Assembly (NCBI GenBank): GCA_025359635.1
Contig: JANYFV010000074.1
Coordinates: 1-35,934, forward strand
Reading direction: 5' to 3'
Length of the DNA stretch: 35,934 nt
Source: Undibacterium sp.
Lineage (GTDB): Bacteria; Pseudomonadota; Gammaproteobacteria; Burkholderiales; Burkholderiaceae_D
Shown here: positions 9,532-18,678 of the stretch, in pieces
Position numbering within the stretch: position 1 is the first letter of the stretch
How the letters are laid out: every line of letters begins with the position of its first letter
Position numbers and translations under genes: made by a program
The notes under the pieces: model-generated
What the model was told of the DNA's origin: nothing
The model's database searches: none
Seen by the model: only the letters and a program-made list of their open reading frames with translations

Positions 9532-10545
9532 TCAGCGTGTTTTTACGCCACACGAACTTCTAATCACTAACTCTGTCCGCAAAATATGCGGCACCACAAT
9601 TTCATCTGACTTTGTCATCTGCTGCTCTTCAATTTTGGAGACTAGGCATTGAAAAGCCAAACTACCCATTTCAGCAATGCGTACTCGCACTGTCGTTAAT
9701 GGTGGCGAGATAAAACGTGAAGTCGGAATATCATCGTAACCCACCAAGGCGATATCATTTGGCACTTTTAATCCGGCATCAGTCAAGGTAGATAAACAAC
9801 CGATTGCCATCATGTCATTCGCCGCAAAAATCGCATCCGGACGCACACGCATCGAGATAACCTGCGCCCCTACTTTCCACCCTGACTCTTCGGTAAAATC
9901 ACCGATCCAGACTTGCGGTTTTGCCTTAGGCACAAAATCCTTTAAAGCATCGCGATATCCACGTAAGCGCTCTTGTGCTTCAAAATTTTTCTCTGGTCCC
10001 GCGATCATCGCAATATTTTTATGCCCCTGCCCCACCAAATGCCGAACCATACTGTAAGCACCACCATAGTTATCGACAATAAACGACGGTAAGCTACTGT
10101 CTGCGATACGCGTATTCATCAATACTGCCGGCAAACCCAAGGGTAGCTTACTAGTCAAAAATTCTGAGTTCAAATGCGGTGACATCACCAACAATCCATC
10201 CACTCTTCCTGCCATTGCTTTAATTGCCGCTTCAGCCTCATGCACATCACCATGCGAACTAGAGACCAATAAATGAAAAGCCTTGCCTCTCGCTGCCTGA
10301 TCGATACCGCGTATCAATTCCGAAAAAAACTCTCCATGCAAATCTGGCAGTAATACACCTATCGTTTCGGTACGACGTGTGATCAAACTACGCGCAGCAT
10401 TTGACGGCACAAAACGCAATTCAGCTGCGATATTTTTAATCTTGAGTGCGGTCTCCGGCCTCACCTTTATATCGTCATTCAAAGCACGTGAAACGGTAGC
10501 AATCGACACCTTCGCCAGACGAGCAATATCCCGAATAGTTGTCAC
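9532..10545 (-). CDS. LacI family transcriptional regulator
   Basis: ORF 337 aa; MTTIRDIARLAKVSIATVSRALNDD HTH and periplasmic-binding-like effector domain (DAIFAANDMMAIGCL...VGYDDIPTSRFISPPLTTVR). Confidence 0.96.
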   Translation of the reverse strand: MTTIRDIARLAKVSIATVSRALNDDIKVRPETALKIKNIAAELRFVPSNAARSLITRRTETIGVLLPDLHGEFFSELIRGIDQAARGKAFHLLVSSSHGDVHEAEAAIKAMAGRVDGLLVMSPHLNSEFLTSKLPLGLPAVLMNTRIADSSLPSFIVDNYGGAYSMVRHLVGQGHKNIAMIAGPEKNFEAQERLRGYRDALKDFVPKAKPQVWIGDFTEESGWKVGAQVISMRVRPDAIFAANDMMAIGCLSTLTDAGLKVPNDIALVGYDDIPTSRFISPPLTTVRVRIAEMGSLAFQCLVSKIEEQQMTKSDEIVVPHILRTELVIRSSCGVKTR

Positions 10546-10665
10546 GCAATATTTCCCGTCGCCATCAAAAAATTTGCCTTACTTTGTTCCTGGCATTTCA
10601 CTAAGTTACTCCCTAAATTACTCACTGATTTTCTCCCCAAATTTCTCCGTATTACGACTTCAGAA

Positions 10666-10680
10666 GGTAACCGTTTTCAT
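10666..10680 (-). promoter_or_regulatory. LacI-type operator copy 2 (minus strand ATGAAAACGGTTACC), upstream of lacI-type gene
   Basis: GGTAACCGTTTTCAT on + strand, about 121 nt upstream of the LacI start; inverted relative to the other copies. Confidence 0.7.
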
Positions 10681-10753
10681 TTTGAAAGTAAACCATTTAT
10701 AGGGAACTACCATTGAACAGCTCATTTATGCGACAGTCTTTCATTTGAGAAAT

Positions 10754-12124
10754 TTATCCATAAAAAGGCATCGCTTGATTCAACACCTCACCTTTACTCG
10801 CAATTACTTTGGAGTAAAACCAGGCGCTCTCTTTCGGCGTTCTTTCCTGCGTCTCAAAATTAACGTGTACCAGACCAAAACGTTTGGAAAACCCGAGTGA
10901 CCATTCCAGATTATCCATAAATGACCAGGCAAAATAGCCTTTTAAGTTAACACCTTTTTCCATCGCCACATGCATTTCACGCAAATGCTTGTACAGATAA
11001 TTGACACGTAACGGATCAATCACTTTACCGTTCTCAGCGCGTGGCGCATCGTAGAATGCAGAGCCATTTTCTGTCACATATTGCGGTATATTTCCATAGC
11101 GATTTTTTACCCAGAGCAAGATCTCACTCAAACCTTCAGGAAATACTTCCCAACCGGTTTCGCTATAGGTCGCGCCAACTTGCTTTACGTAACCAGCCTT
11201 CACTGGCCATGCAGATTCTGAATGCTCGAATACACCACGGGTATAGTAATTAATACCGACAAAATCAATCGGCTGACGAATTAAATCAAAATCTTCAGCA
11301 GGCCAAATTGGCCACGCTTCGCCAAAAATCTCTGCCATCTCATCTGGATATTTTCCGAGAAAAACCGGATCGAGATATTGCCGGTTAAAATAAGCCTCAG
11401 TACGGGCAACAGCCGCCAAGTCTTCCGGCTTCTGTGACGCTGCATATTTAGGTTCAAGATTCACCACGATGCCAATTTCATGCTGGCCGACAGAACGATA
11501 TCTTTGCACCGCAGCGCCATGTGCACGCAAGAGATTATGCGAGGCGATAGGCGCTTCAAACAGATTACGATGGCCTGGTGCAAGCGCACCATGCAAATAA
11601 CCGCCATCGGTCACGACCCAAGGCTCATTCAATGTCGCCCAAAGCTTGACCCTGTCATCGAGTTTTCTGAACATCACTTCAGCGTAGTCGGCAAACCAAT
11701 CGGCGATATCGCGATTTAACCAACCACCTTGATCATCCAGTGCCGCCGGCAAATCCCAATGATAAAGAGTGGCATTTGGCGCGATGCCGTTTTCCAATAA
11801 ACAATCGACCAGGCGATCATAGAAACCCAGGCCTTTTTCATTGATCGCACCGCGCCCAGACGGCATGACGCGTGCCCAGTTAATGCTGAAGCGATAACCT
11901 TGCATGCCAAGCTGCTTCATCAAGGCCACATCGGTAGCATAGCGATTGTAATGATCACAAGCGACATCACCAGTATCACCGTTGACCATCATCCCCTTGG
12001 TACGAGTAAAGCGTTGCCAGATACTGGCACCCGCACCATCCGCCAAGGGCGATCCTTCTATCTGATAGGCCGATGTGGCGCTGCCCCATATAAAGTCTTC
12101 AGGGAATAGAATATTTGAACTCAT
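10754..12124 (-). CDS. GH1 family beta-glucosidase, cytoplasmic
   Basis: ORF 456 aa; FPEDFIWGSATSAYQIEG N-terminal signature, TLNEPW acid/base and VTENG nucleophile motifs; no signal peptide. Confidence 0.96.
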   Translation of the reverse strand: MSSNILFPEDFIWGSATSAYQIEGSPLADGAGASIWQRFTRTKGMMVNGDTGDVACDHYNRYATDVALMKQLGMQGYRFSINWARVMPSGRGAINEKGLGFYDRLVDCLLENGIAPNATLYHWDLPAALDDQGGWLNRDIADWFADYAEVMFRKLDDRVKLWATLNEPWVVTDGGYLHGALAPGHRNLFEAPIASHNLLRAHGAAVQRYRSVGQHEIGIVVNLEPKYAASQKPEDLAAVARTEAYFNRQYLDPVFLGKYPDEMAEIFGEAWPIWPAEDFDLIRQPIDFVGINYYTRGVFEHSESAWPVKAGYVKQVGATYSETGWEVFPEGLSEILLWVKNRYGNIPQYVTENGSAFYDAPRAENGKVIDPLRVNYLYKHLREMHVAMEKGVNLKGYFAWSFMDNLEWSLGFSKRFGLVHVNFETQERTPKESAWFYSKVIASKGEVLNQAMPFYG

Positions 12125-12166
12125 ATCGTGTTAATCCTTTTTGCCACAGCTTAAATTTCTGAATAA

Positions 12167-12182
12167 ATGAAAACGGTTACAT
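12167..12182 (+). promoter_or_regulatory. LacI-type operator copy 3 (ATGAAAACGGTTACAT), upstream of GH1 gene
   Basis: Begins 43 nt upstream of the GH1 ATG, the same spacing as copy 1. Confidence 0.77.
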
Positions 12183-12351
12183 TTTATATCTGAGAAAATA
12201 TTTTGTGTTGAAAATTTTATCCTTTCATTCGTTTTCTCAAAAACGCAACACTAATACACAATGTCCTGACGATGCCACGTACAACCAAGACAATTTGGAC
12301 ACTTAACAATAACGATTAATCAATATATAAAGCCACTGTAAAAATGTTTTT

Positions 12352-12771
12352 TTAACTGAGCAACAATTGTCCAGCGATAGTTAGTTGAGCGGCAAACCCG
12401 GCAATAAAAGCAAGTGTCCGTATCCATGGAATGGCGAACGTGTACGCCAATGCGTGAATGATCCTGGCAAAAAAATAGGCCATGCACGCTATCGCCGTGT
12501 TTGTGTTTGTTAAGCCCTGGGCATTGGCAACGAGTACCAGGGTCGCAAATACAAGCAGATTTTCAACCGCATTTGCATGCGCCTTCATCAAGCGCCGCGA
12601 CCAATCCGACTGAGGCTTGGGGTCTACTGGGTAGCCAACAGCACTAAGCAAACCACGAATAATAACCCGGTCAAGCACATACGGCACCCACAAAATTGCA
12701 GTGAACACAGTCACATATGTGAGGTACAAGAGTTCTATTTTCATCATTTTCTTTCTAGGATTAAGGTGCAA
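12352..12771 (-). CDS. MAPEG family membrane protein
   Basis: ORF 139 aa, four TM-like segments; RLMKAHANAVENLLVFATLVLVA and ACMAYFFARIIHALAYTFAIPWIRTLAF are MAPEG-like. Start may be at an internal Met (MMKIELLY). Confidence 0.83.
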   Translation of the reverse strand: MHLNPRKKMMKIELLYLTYVTVFTAILWVPYVLDRVIIRGLLSAVGYPVDPKPQSDWSRRLMKAHANAVENLLVFATLVLVANAQGLTNTNTAIACMAYFFARIIHALAYTFAIPWIRTLAFIAGFAAQLTIAGQLLLS

Positions 12772-12871
12772 TTGAAGTTAAAGGCATTTGCATCGGACCT
12801 TGTCTTGCCTGACACATGATCAACAAATGGAAATGACTGGTATTTGATAAAGCTCAAAAAAATACAGTGAA

Positions 12872-12887
12872 ATGAAAACGGTTACAT
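12872..12887 (+). promoter_or_regulatory. LacI-type operator copy 4 (ATGAAAACGGTTACAT), between MAPEG gene and ABC ATPase gene
   Basis: Identical 16-mer to copy 3; 98 nt upstream of the ATPase ATG, in the divergent intergenic region. Confidence 0.75.
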
Positions 12888-12985
12888 GCTATCTTTATTA
12901 CAAAGCCTTGCCTACAAAAATTTTTAAAATAATGATTAAGTGTAGCCGGATGTAAAAATACAACGCGACAAAATAAGGAAAAATA

Positions 12986-14110
12986 GTGATTAAAGTGAGA
13001 CTAAACAAAGTACAAAAAACCTATGAAAACGGATACTGCGCAGTCGTCGATGCTAGTTTCGAGATCCAGGAAAAAGAACTGTTAGTGTTGGTAGGTCCAT
13101 CAGGTTGCGGTAAATCGACGCTATTAAGGATGATTGCTGGTTTAGAGTCAGTCTCATCCGGAACCATAGAAATTGATGGCAGAATAGTCAACGACATCGA
13201 TGCCAAAGACCGCGATATTGCTATGGTTTTTCAGAGCTATGCGCTGTACCCGCATATGACTGTGGCTGAAAATCTGGCCTTCAGTTTGCAGTTGCGAAAA
13301 CTGTCAAAAAAAGAAATCGATGAAAAGGTTGCCAGCACTGCAGAAACTTTAGGTCTGCAAGATTTAATGGGGAGGAGACCCGCCCAATTATCTGGCGGGC
13401 AACGCCAACGTGTTGCACTTGGTCGCGCGCTTATTCGCAAACCCTCCGTTTTCCTATTGGACGAACCTTTATCGAACCTTGATGCAAAACTCAGAATGTC
13501 AATGCGCATCGAAATTGCACGATTGCATCGCCAATTAGAGGCAACGATGATTTACGTCACCCACGATCAGATTGAAGCCATGACCTTGGGGCAGCGCATT
13601 GTGGTTTTCCAAAGTGGCCGCATTCAACAGATCGATACACCGATGCAGTTATATACCAAACCCTGTAACGTATTTGTCGCCGGTTTTCTAGGAAGCCCTT
13701 CGATGAATTTTTTCCACGGAACACTCATCGAGGACGCCAACGATAGCACTCGCTATGCACTGGATCTAGGTAAAGTTCACCTACCCTTGCATGGCCTTGC
13801 CGTACAAAATAGCGCCTTATCGAACTATCTGAATCGCCCCATCATTTTAGGTGTACGTCCAGAGGATTTATTATTGCATCATCAATTGCAGCAAGATAAA
13901 ACCTACCAATCTGTCAGCATGAATCTGGACGCAGTAGAACCCATAGGTAATGAGATTTTTTTACATCTTCGCTATGCGAATCAGGATGTCGTGTCACGCG
14001 TCCCGCCTGATCAAGTACCGGTCACGGGTAAAAATATTATCCTGCACTATGCATTAGATAAACTGCATTTTTTTCAATCTGACGGAGATTCAGAACGCAT
14101 TCATTTTTAA
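12986..14110 (+). CDS. Sugar ABC transporter ATP-binding protein (MalK/UgpC/MsmK-type)
   Basis: ORF 374 aa; Walker A GPSGCGKST, signature LSGGQRQRVALGRAL, Walker B VFLLDEPLSNLDAKLR, C-terminal TOBE-like regulatory domain. Confidence 0.94.
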   Translation: MIKVRLNKVQKTYENGYCAVVDASFEIQEKELLVLVGPSGCGKSTLLRMIAGLESVSSGTIEIDGRIVNDIDAKDRDIAMVFQSYALYPHMTVAENLAFSLQLRKLSKKEIDEKVASTAETLGLQDLMGRRPAQLSGGQRQRVALGRALIRKPSVFLLDEPLSNLDAKLRMSMRIEIARLHRQLEATMIYVTHDQIEAMTLGQRIVVFQSGRIQQIDTPMQLYTKPCNVFVAGFLGSPSMNFFHGTLIEDANDSTRYALDLGKVHLPLHGLAVQNSALSNYLNRPIILGVRPEDLLLHHQLQQDKTYQSVSMNLDAVEPIGNEIFLHLRYANQDVVSRVPPDQVPVTGKNIILHYALDKLHFFQSDGDSERIHF

Positions 14111-14215
14111 TTAAATATTCCACGGATAGACCATCTATGAATGTCGTAACGTAATGGTTCAATATCGAAACCTATAAATTAAATCAACTGTTGGTTGATG
14201 GCGATTCTGTATATT

Positions 14216-14254
14216 AAAAAAGCACGATGGAGTTTTCTTCAAGGTGCTTTTTTT
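14216..14254. terminator. Rho-independent terminator between convergent genes
   Basis: AAAAAAGCAC ... GTGCTTTTTTT hairpin with A-run/T-run, between ATPase (+) and acyl-CoA dehydrogenase (-). Confidence 0.65.
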
Positions 14255-14265
14255 GACGACTAATG

Positions 14266-15489
14266 TCACTTTGTCTTATATTTTTTCAACTCCATCTTAC
14301 CGATTTGATTGCGGTGCACTTCATCCGGACCATCGGCCAGGCGCAAGGTACGCGCCTGTGCATAGCTATATGCCAGGCCAAAATCATTCGATACGCCAGC
14401 GCCGCCATGCGCCTGTATCGCCCAATCGATCACAGTGCAGGCCATCGTTGGCGCGGCGACTTTAATCATCGCGATTTCTTTGGCTGCCGCTTTATTTCCA
14501 ACGGTATCCATCATCTGCGCGGCATTGAGCACCAGCAAACGCGATTGGTCTATCATGATGCGCGAATTGGCGATGCGCTCTAGTGTTACGCCCTGCTCCG
14601 CCACTGGCTTGCCAAACGCGACACGGCTTAAAGTGCGTTTGCACATGTCTTCCAATGCGCGCTCTGCCAGGCCGATCAAACGCATGCAGTGATGGATGCG
14701 GCCAGGTCCAAGGCGACCCTGGGCGATTTCAAATCCACGGCCTTCTCCCAGTAAAATATTCGACGCCGGTACGCGTACGTTCTCAAACAAGACTTCACCA
14801 TGGCCGTGCGGTGCATCGTCGTAGCCGAATACCGGCAAGGCGCGCAAAATCGTCACACCCTTGGTATCACGCGGCACGATAATCATCGATTGCTGCTGAT
14901 GCCGATTGGCGTTGGTGGGATCGCTCTTACCCATAAAGATAAATACTTTACAGCGCGGGTCGTTTGCTCCAGACGACCACCACTTGCGGCCATTCACCAC
15001 GTATTCATCACCATCACGCACGATGGAGGCTTCAATATTCGTTGCATCTGAGGAGGCGACTGCTGGCTCGGTCATGGCGAAGCAAGAACGTATCTCGCCA
15101 TTCAGTAAAGGCTTGAGCCATTTTTCCTGATGTTCCGGCGTACCATAACGTGCGAACACTTCCATGTTGCCGGTATCGGGTGCGGCACAGTTGAACACCT
15201 CGGCCGACCATAAAGAGCGCCCCATGATTTCGCATAGTGGAGCGTATTCAAGATTGGTCAACCCTGCGCCGTGGCTAGATTCTGGCAAGAACAAATTCCA
15301 CAGATCAGCAGCACGGGCTTTTTCTTTGAGCTGCTCAACTATTTTTGTCGGTATCCAGGCATTGCCCGCCTTACGGTTGGCTTCGATTTCGCCATAAAAT
15401 ACTTTTTCATTGGGATAAATATGTTCGTCCATGAAAGCGATCAAACGTGCCTGCAAGGCGATAACTTTGGGGCTGTATTGAAAATCCAT
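14266..15489 (-). CDS. Acyl-CoA dehydrogenase family protein
   Basis: ORF 407 aa; [40 protein letters not shown] and [44 protein letters not shown]. Confidence 0.95.
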   Translation of the reverse strand: MDFQYSPKVIALQARLIAFMDEHIYPNEKVFYGEIEANRKAGNAWIPTKIVEQLKEKARAADLWNLFLPESSHGAGLTNLEYAPLCEIMGRSLWSAEVFNCAAPDTGNMEVFARYGTPEHQEKWLKPLLNGEIRSCFAMTEPAVASSDATNIEASIVRDGDEYVVNGRKWWSSGANDPRCKVFIFMGKSDPTNANRHQQQSMIIVPRDTKGVTILRALPVFGYDDAPHGHGEVLFENVRVPASNILLGEGRGFEIAQGRLGPGRIHHCMRLIGLAERALEDMCKRTLSRVAFGKPVAEQGVTLERIANSRIMIDQSRLLVLNAAQMMDTVGNKAAAKEIAMIKVAAPTMACTVIDWAIQAHGGAGVSNDFGLAYSYAQARTLRLADGPDEVHRNQIGKMELKKYKTK

Positions 15490-15525
15490 TTTATGTTTCC
15501 TGGGTTAGATAAATTTTTGAAAAAA

Positions 15526-16263
15526 CTAAACGTAGCTAATAAGCTCTGGCTGATTGAGTTGCTCCAGATGTGAAAAATTATTCAGATACGCCAGAGCCAT
15601 TCGCGCTGGCTTTTCCGTTGATTCTGCAGGCTGCAAATGAAAGCGCGTAACAGCACTATTCACCAGCGACCAGTTGAGTTCAGCAAAGCGCGTATCAGGG
15701 AAACCCAACACATGCTGACACAGCGCCGAGATGGTGCCGCCTGAGGTAAAGATCACGATGTTTTTAGCTGGTTCAGGATCAGCGATCTGACGCACCAAGG
15801 CTGCGACACAACGTATTCGAAACGTCTGCCAGGTCTCGGTATATTCATGATCAAACAAGCCTGACATCCAGCGCGCTATCGCTTGCGAAAAAATATCTTG
15901 GAATGCCTGTTTGCCATTGGGCGTATTCATCAAAAATCGCTTCACTTCAGCGGGGTCGTCGAAGGCAGGAACATGCCTGGCCAGCACTTCGTGATGATTG
16001 TATTCATTAAAGCCAAAATCGCTGTGCCAATTCGCGGTATTGAGCTGACTTTCAGACTGGCCTTGCAATTGGCCGATGCAGGCGCGCGCGGTTTGCAGAT
16101 GTCTTTGCAACTTACCGGTGACTACCCGTGATACCGACAAATCACGTGCCGCCCACCAACGTCCTAAATGTTGGGCCTGCAGAGTTCCAAGATCTGACAA
16201 CTGATCGTAATTCTGGCTACCGAAAGAAGCCTGACCATGTCGAACCAGATAAATTTGCGCCAT
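15526..16263 (-). CDS. Histidine phosphatase family protein
   Basis: ORF 245 aa; IYLVRHGQASFGSQNYDQLSDLGTLQAQHLG (RHG motif) and VIFTSGGTISALCQ. Confidence 0.9.
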   Translation of the reverse strand: MAQIYLVRHGQASFGSQNYDQLSDLGTLQAQHLGRWWAARDLSVSRVVTGKLQRHLQTARACIGQLQGQSESQLNTANWHSDFGFNEYNHHEVLARHVPAFDDPAEVKRFLMNTPNGKQAFQDIFSQAIARWMSGLFDHEYTETWQTFRIRCVAALVRQIADPEPAKNIVIFTSGGTISALCQHVLGFPDTRFAELNWSLVNSAVTRFHLQPAESTEKPARMALAYLNNFSHLEQLNQPELISYV

Positions 16264-16328
16264 TGTTGATGCCTCTAAAAAATCTCTGATGAACTCAGTG
16301 TAAAGCTCGCGTTATAATTTATCAAATG

Positions 16329-16347
16329 AATAGTTATTATCATTCTC
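16329..16347 (-). promoter_or_regulatory. Candidate Fur box in divergent promoter region
   Basis: Minus strand GAGAATGATAATAACTATT matches the 19-bp consensus GATAATGATAATCATTATC at 15/19 positions by eye. Confidence 0.45.
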
Positions 16348-16357
16348 AATTAATTTT

Positions 16358-17272
16358 ATGCATATATCTCAAGTCGATTTAAATCTTTTTACGGTATTCG
16401 ATGCCATCTATACTGAAGGCAGTGTCACTCGTGCCAGCCAGCAATTGCACCTGACGCAACCGGCTATCAGCCATGCGCTGGCGCGCCTGCGTTTGATTTT
16501 TGATGATCCCCTATTCGTGCGTCAAGGGCATGCCATGGTATCGACACCTTTGGCGCGCAGCATCATCGAACCGGTGCGTGCGGCCTTGCGCGGTTTGGAA
16601 GTGACTTTGGCCGATGCCGGCAAGTTTGATCCCACTCAGGCGAGCAAACAATTTAATCTCGCCCTGCGTGATGTGCTGGAATCCACTGTTTTGCCACCTT
16701 TACTGAAAAGCATTACCCAACAGGCGCCACATATCAATCTGGCGGCGATCCAGGTTGAAAGAAGAGAGTTGGTAAGTGAGTTGGCAGCAGGTACGATCGA
16801 TCTCGCCATTGATATGCTGTTGCCTTTACCAAACGATATACAGCGGCAAAAAATTGTGCAGGACACCACCGTTGTCATTGCCCGCAAAGGACACCCGTCC
16901 ATCAAAAATAAAACCAAACTGGATCTGAATACGTATTTAAAAGCGGAACATATCCTGGCAAGTTCAAGACGCAAAGGCATGGGTCTGGAAGATTTCGAAT
17001 TGAGTCGTTTGGGCCTGCAACGCCGCATCCGCTTACGATGTCAGCACTATTTTGCGGCGTGTCGTGTCGTCAGCCAGACGGATTTACTACTGACCATGCC
17101 CGAGCGCTACGCGCGTATCGCCAATGAACAGTTCAACAATCAGATACTGGCGCTACCTTTGCCTATGCCGTCTTGGGATGTGTATTTGTACTGGCATCAA
17201 AACGTAGAAAATGATCCAGCGAATCGCTGGCTACGCGAACAAGTCACGCAAGCATTCTTGATAAAACTATAG
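16358..17272 (+). CDS. LysR family transcriptional regulator
   Basis: ORF 304 aa; DLNLFTVFDAIYTEGSVTRASQQLHLTQPAISHALARLRLIFDDPLFVR HTH. Confidence 0.96.
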   Translation: MHISQVDLNLFTVFDAIYTEGSVTRASQQLHLTQPAISHALARLRLIFDDPLFVRQGHAMVSTPLARSIIEPVRAALRGLEVTLADAGKFDPTQASKQFNLALRDVLESTVLPPLLKSITQQAPHINLAAIQVERRELVSELAAGTIDLAIDMLLPLPNDIQRQKIVQDTTVVIARKGHPSIKNKTKLDLNTYLKAEHILASSRRKGMGLEDFELSRLGLQRRIRLRCQHYFAACRVVSQTDLLLTMPERYARIANEQFNNQILALPLPMPSWDVYLYWHQNVENDPANRWLREQVTQAFLIKL

Positions 17273-17277
17273 GAAAT

Positions 17278-17625
17278 TTATTTATCCGCTTGATTCACTG
17301 CAGCAAGATCAGGCAATAAACATGCATCGATGATTTGCAAATCATTGTCTTTGGCAAAACTCAACACAAAGTGATACGCCAAGGGCTCTATCTCACGCAA
17401 AGCTTCATTCACCACCACAGAACGTACGCCATTTAGCAACAATGGGCACACATAAGGTGAGTAAACCAAATGCGCATTTCTACCTGCGTCAGGGCGAAAA
17501 ATGGACATGGCACCACACAGGCGTTCAGCCCAATCGCTAGGGCGAAACTGTTTGCCATCACTGGTAAGGCCGTGAATAAAAAATTCACGTTTTGGTGTCG
17601 AATTATTTTTAATAGTATCAGCCAT
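17278..17625 (-). CDS. DUF3579 domain-containing protein
   Basis: ORF 17278..17667, likely start MADTIKN at 17625; FFIHGLTSDGKQFRPSDWAERLCGAMSIF is the DUF3579 signature. Confidence 0.85.
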   Translation of the reverse strand: MADTIKNNSTPKREFFIHGLTSDGKQFRPSDWAERLCGAMSIFRPDAGRNAHLVYSPYVCPLLLNGVRSVVVNEALREIEPLAYHFVLSFAKDNDLQIIDACLLPDLAAVNQADK

Positions 17626-17813
17626 GTGATCGGCTTGCCCTGAAGCTAAAAAACACGATAAACGCAAAAATGATCAGCAAGTACCCCCTGCGCCAAGCTT
17701 TAAAGTACTTATGTATTATATCTTATAGAAGACTCAAAAGAAAAATGCATCAAAGATTTATCGATGATGCACTGAGAGCAATGTTACTTATTTACTATAG
17801 TGCATTTTCCCAC

Positions 17814-18116
17814 TTAGTAAAGAAATGAAGGAGATAAGAGCCCCGAGATAGCTGCAAGGTTTGCCATCACACTTAGGTAAAAGACCACACGAAACAGTGG
17901 CTTCTTGGTTTTATGGCGAAACAACTGTTGTGCAAGAATTGCACCGGGCCAGCCACCAAGCAATCCCCAAGTGATCAAACTTACTTCAGAAACGCGCCGG
18001 CGGCCGGCAATTGCAGCGGATTTGTCGAATGCGTAAACACCAAAACAAATCAGGCTAGCCAACAGGTACCAGATTGCTATCCAGTGGGAGATGTGCCAAC
18101 GCGTGTCAAACATCAA
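17814..18116 (-). CDS. DUF1294 family small membrane protein
   Basis: ORF 100 aa; YAFDKSAAIAGRRRVSEVSLITWGLLGGWPGAILAQQLFRHKTKKPLFR. Confidence 0.88.
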   Translation of the reverse strand: MMFDTRWHISHWIAIWYLLASLICFGVYAFDKSAAIAGRRRVSEVSLITWGLLGGWPGAILAQQLFRHKTKKPLFRVVFYLSVMANLAAISGLLSPSFLY

Positions 18117-18128
18117 TTTGTAGAAAAA

Positions 18129-18662
18129 CTAAACACACGGTCCATGTGGTGAGCGGCATTCGAAATGCAGCAGGTCTCCCCACGCATCATTGAAATACAT
18201 ACTTTGCACAGCACGGCCATAAACGGAAAATCCATTTTTCTCCAGCACGCGTATCGAGCCAGGATTATCCTCACGCACTTGCGCTTCAATCCGCCACAAC
18301 CCAAGGCCATTGAACGCCTCATTCAGCAGCAAATTTACCGCCTGGGTGCCTACACCTTTACCACCATGACATTCGCCTATCCGATAGCCTAGGGTTGCCT
18401 TGTTATAGTAGCGCTTAACGACTCCGCTTAAATTTATTCGACCAAGAATTTCACCTGACGACTTAATCAGGTATTGGTAGCCAGTCCCTAAAATACGATG
18501 CTGGCTGGCTTCTTCAATCGAATAGCGCACGGTTGCATAACTGTAAAAATTGGCTGGCCTGGCGTTAATTTTCGCTTCAAAATAAGCGCGATTTGCCAGT
18601 TCAAAATCTAGCAATGCTGTCGCATCTGCGATAGTGGGTGGAGAAATTTCTAGCCGCAACAT
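18129..18662 (-). CDS. GNAT family N-acetyltransferase (RimJ/RimL-type)
   Basis: ORF 18129..18737, likely start MLRLEIS at 18662; LGYRIGECHGGKGVGTQAVNLLLNEAFNGLGLWRIEAQVREDNPGSIRVLEKNGF. Confidence 0.92.
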   Translation of the reverse strand: MLRLEISPPTIADATALLDFELANRAYFEAKINARPANFYSYATVRYSIEEASQHRILGTGYQYLIKSSGEILGRINLSGVVKRYYNKATLGYRIGECHGGKGVGTQAVNLLLNEAFNGLGLWRIEAQVREDNPGSIRVLEKNGFSVYGRAVQSMYFNDAWGDLLHFECRSPHGPCV

Positions 18663-18678
18663 ACCTGGCAATAAAATT

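Noticed and set aside
10590-10660. Pyrimidine-rich quasi-repeats (ttactccctaaattactcactgattttctccccaaatttctccg)
   Set aside because: Units too short and degenerate to call a repeat array; no CRISPR-like regularity.
13237-13509. 90-aa minus-strand ORF inside the ABC ATPase gene
   Set aside because: Antisense shadow of a well-supported ATPase with Walker motifs.
17746-17771. TGCATCA ... TGATGCA inverted repeat upstream of the DUF1294 gene end
   Set aside because: Only 7 bp with a 12-nt loop and no T-run; compatible with chance in AT-rich intergenic DNA.
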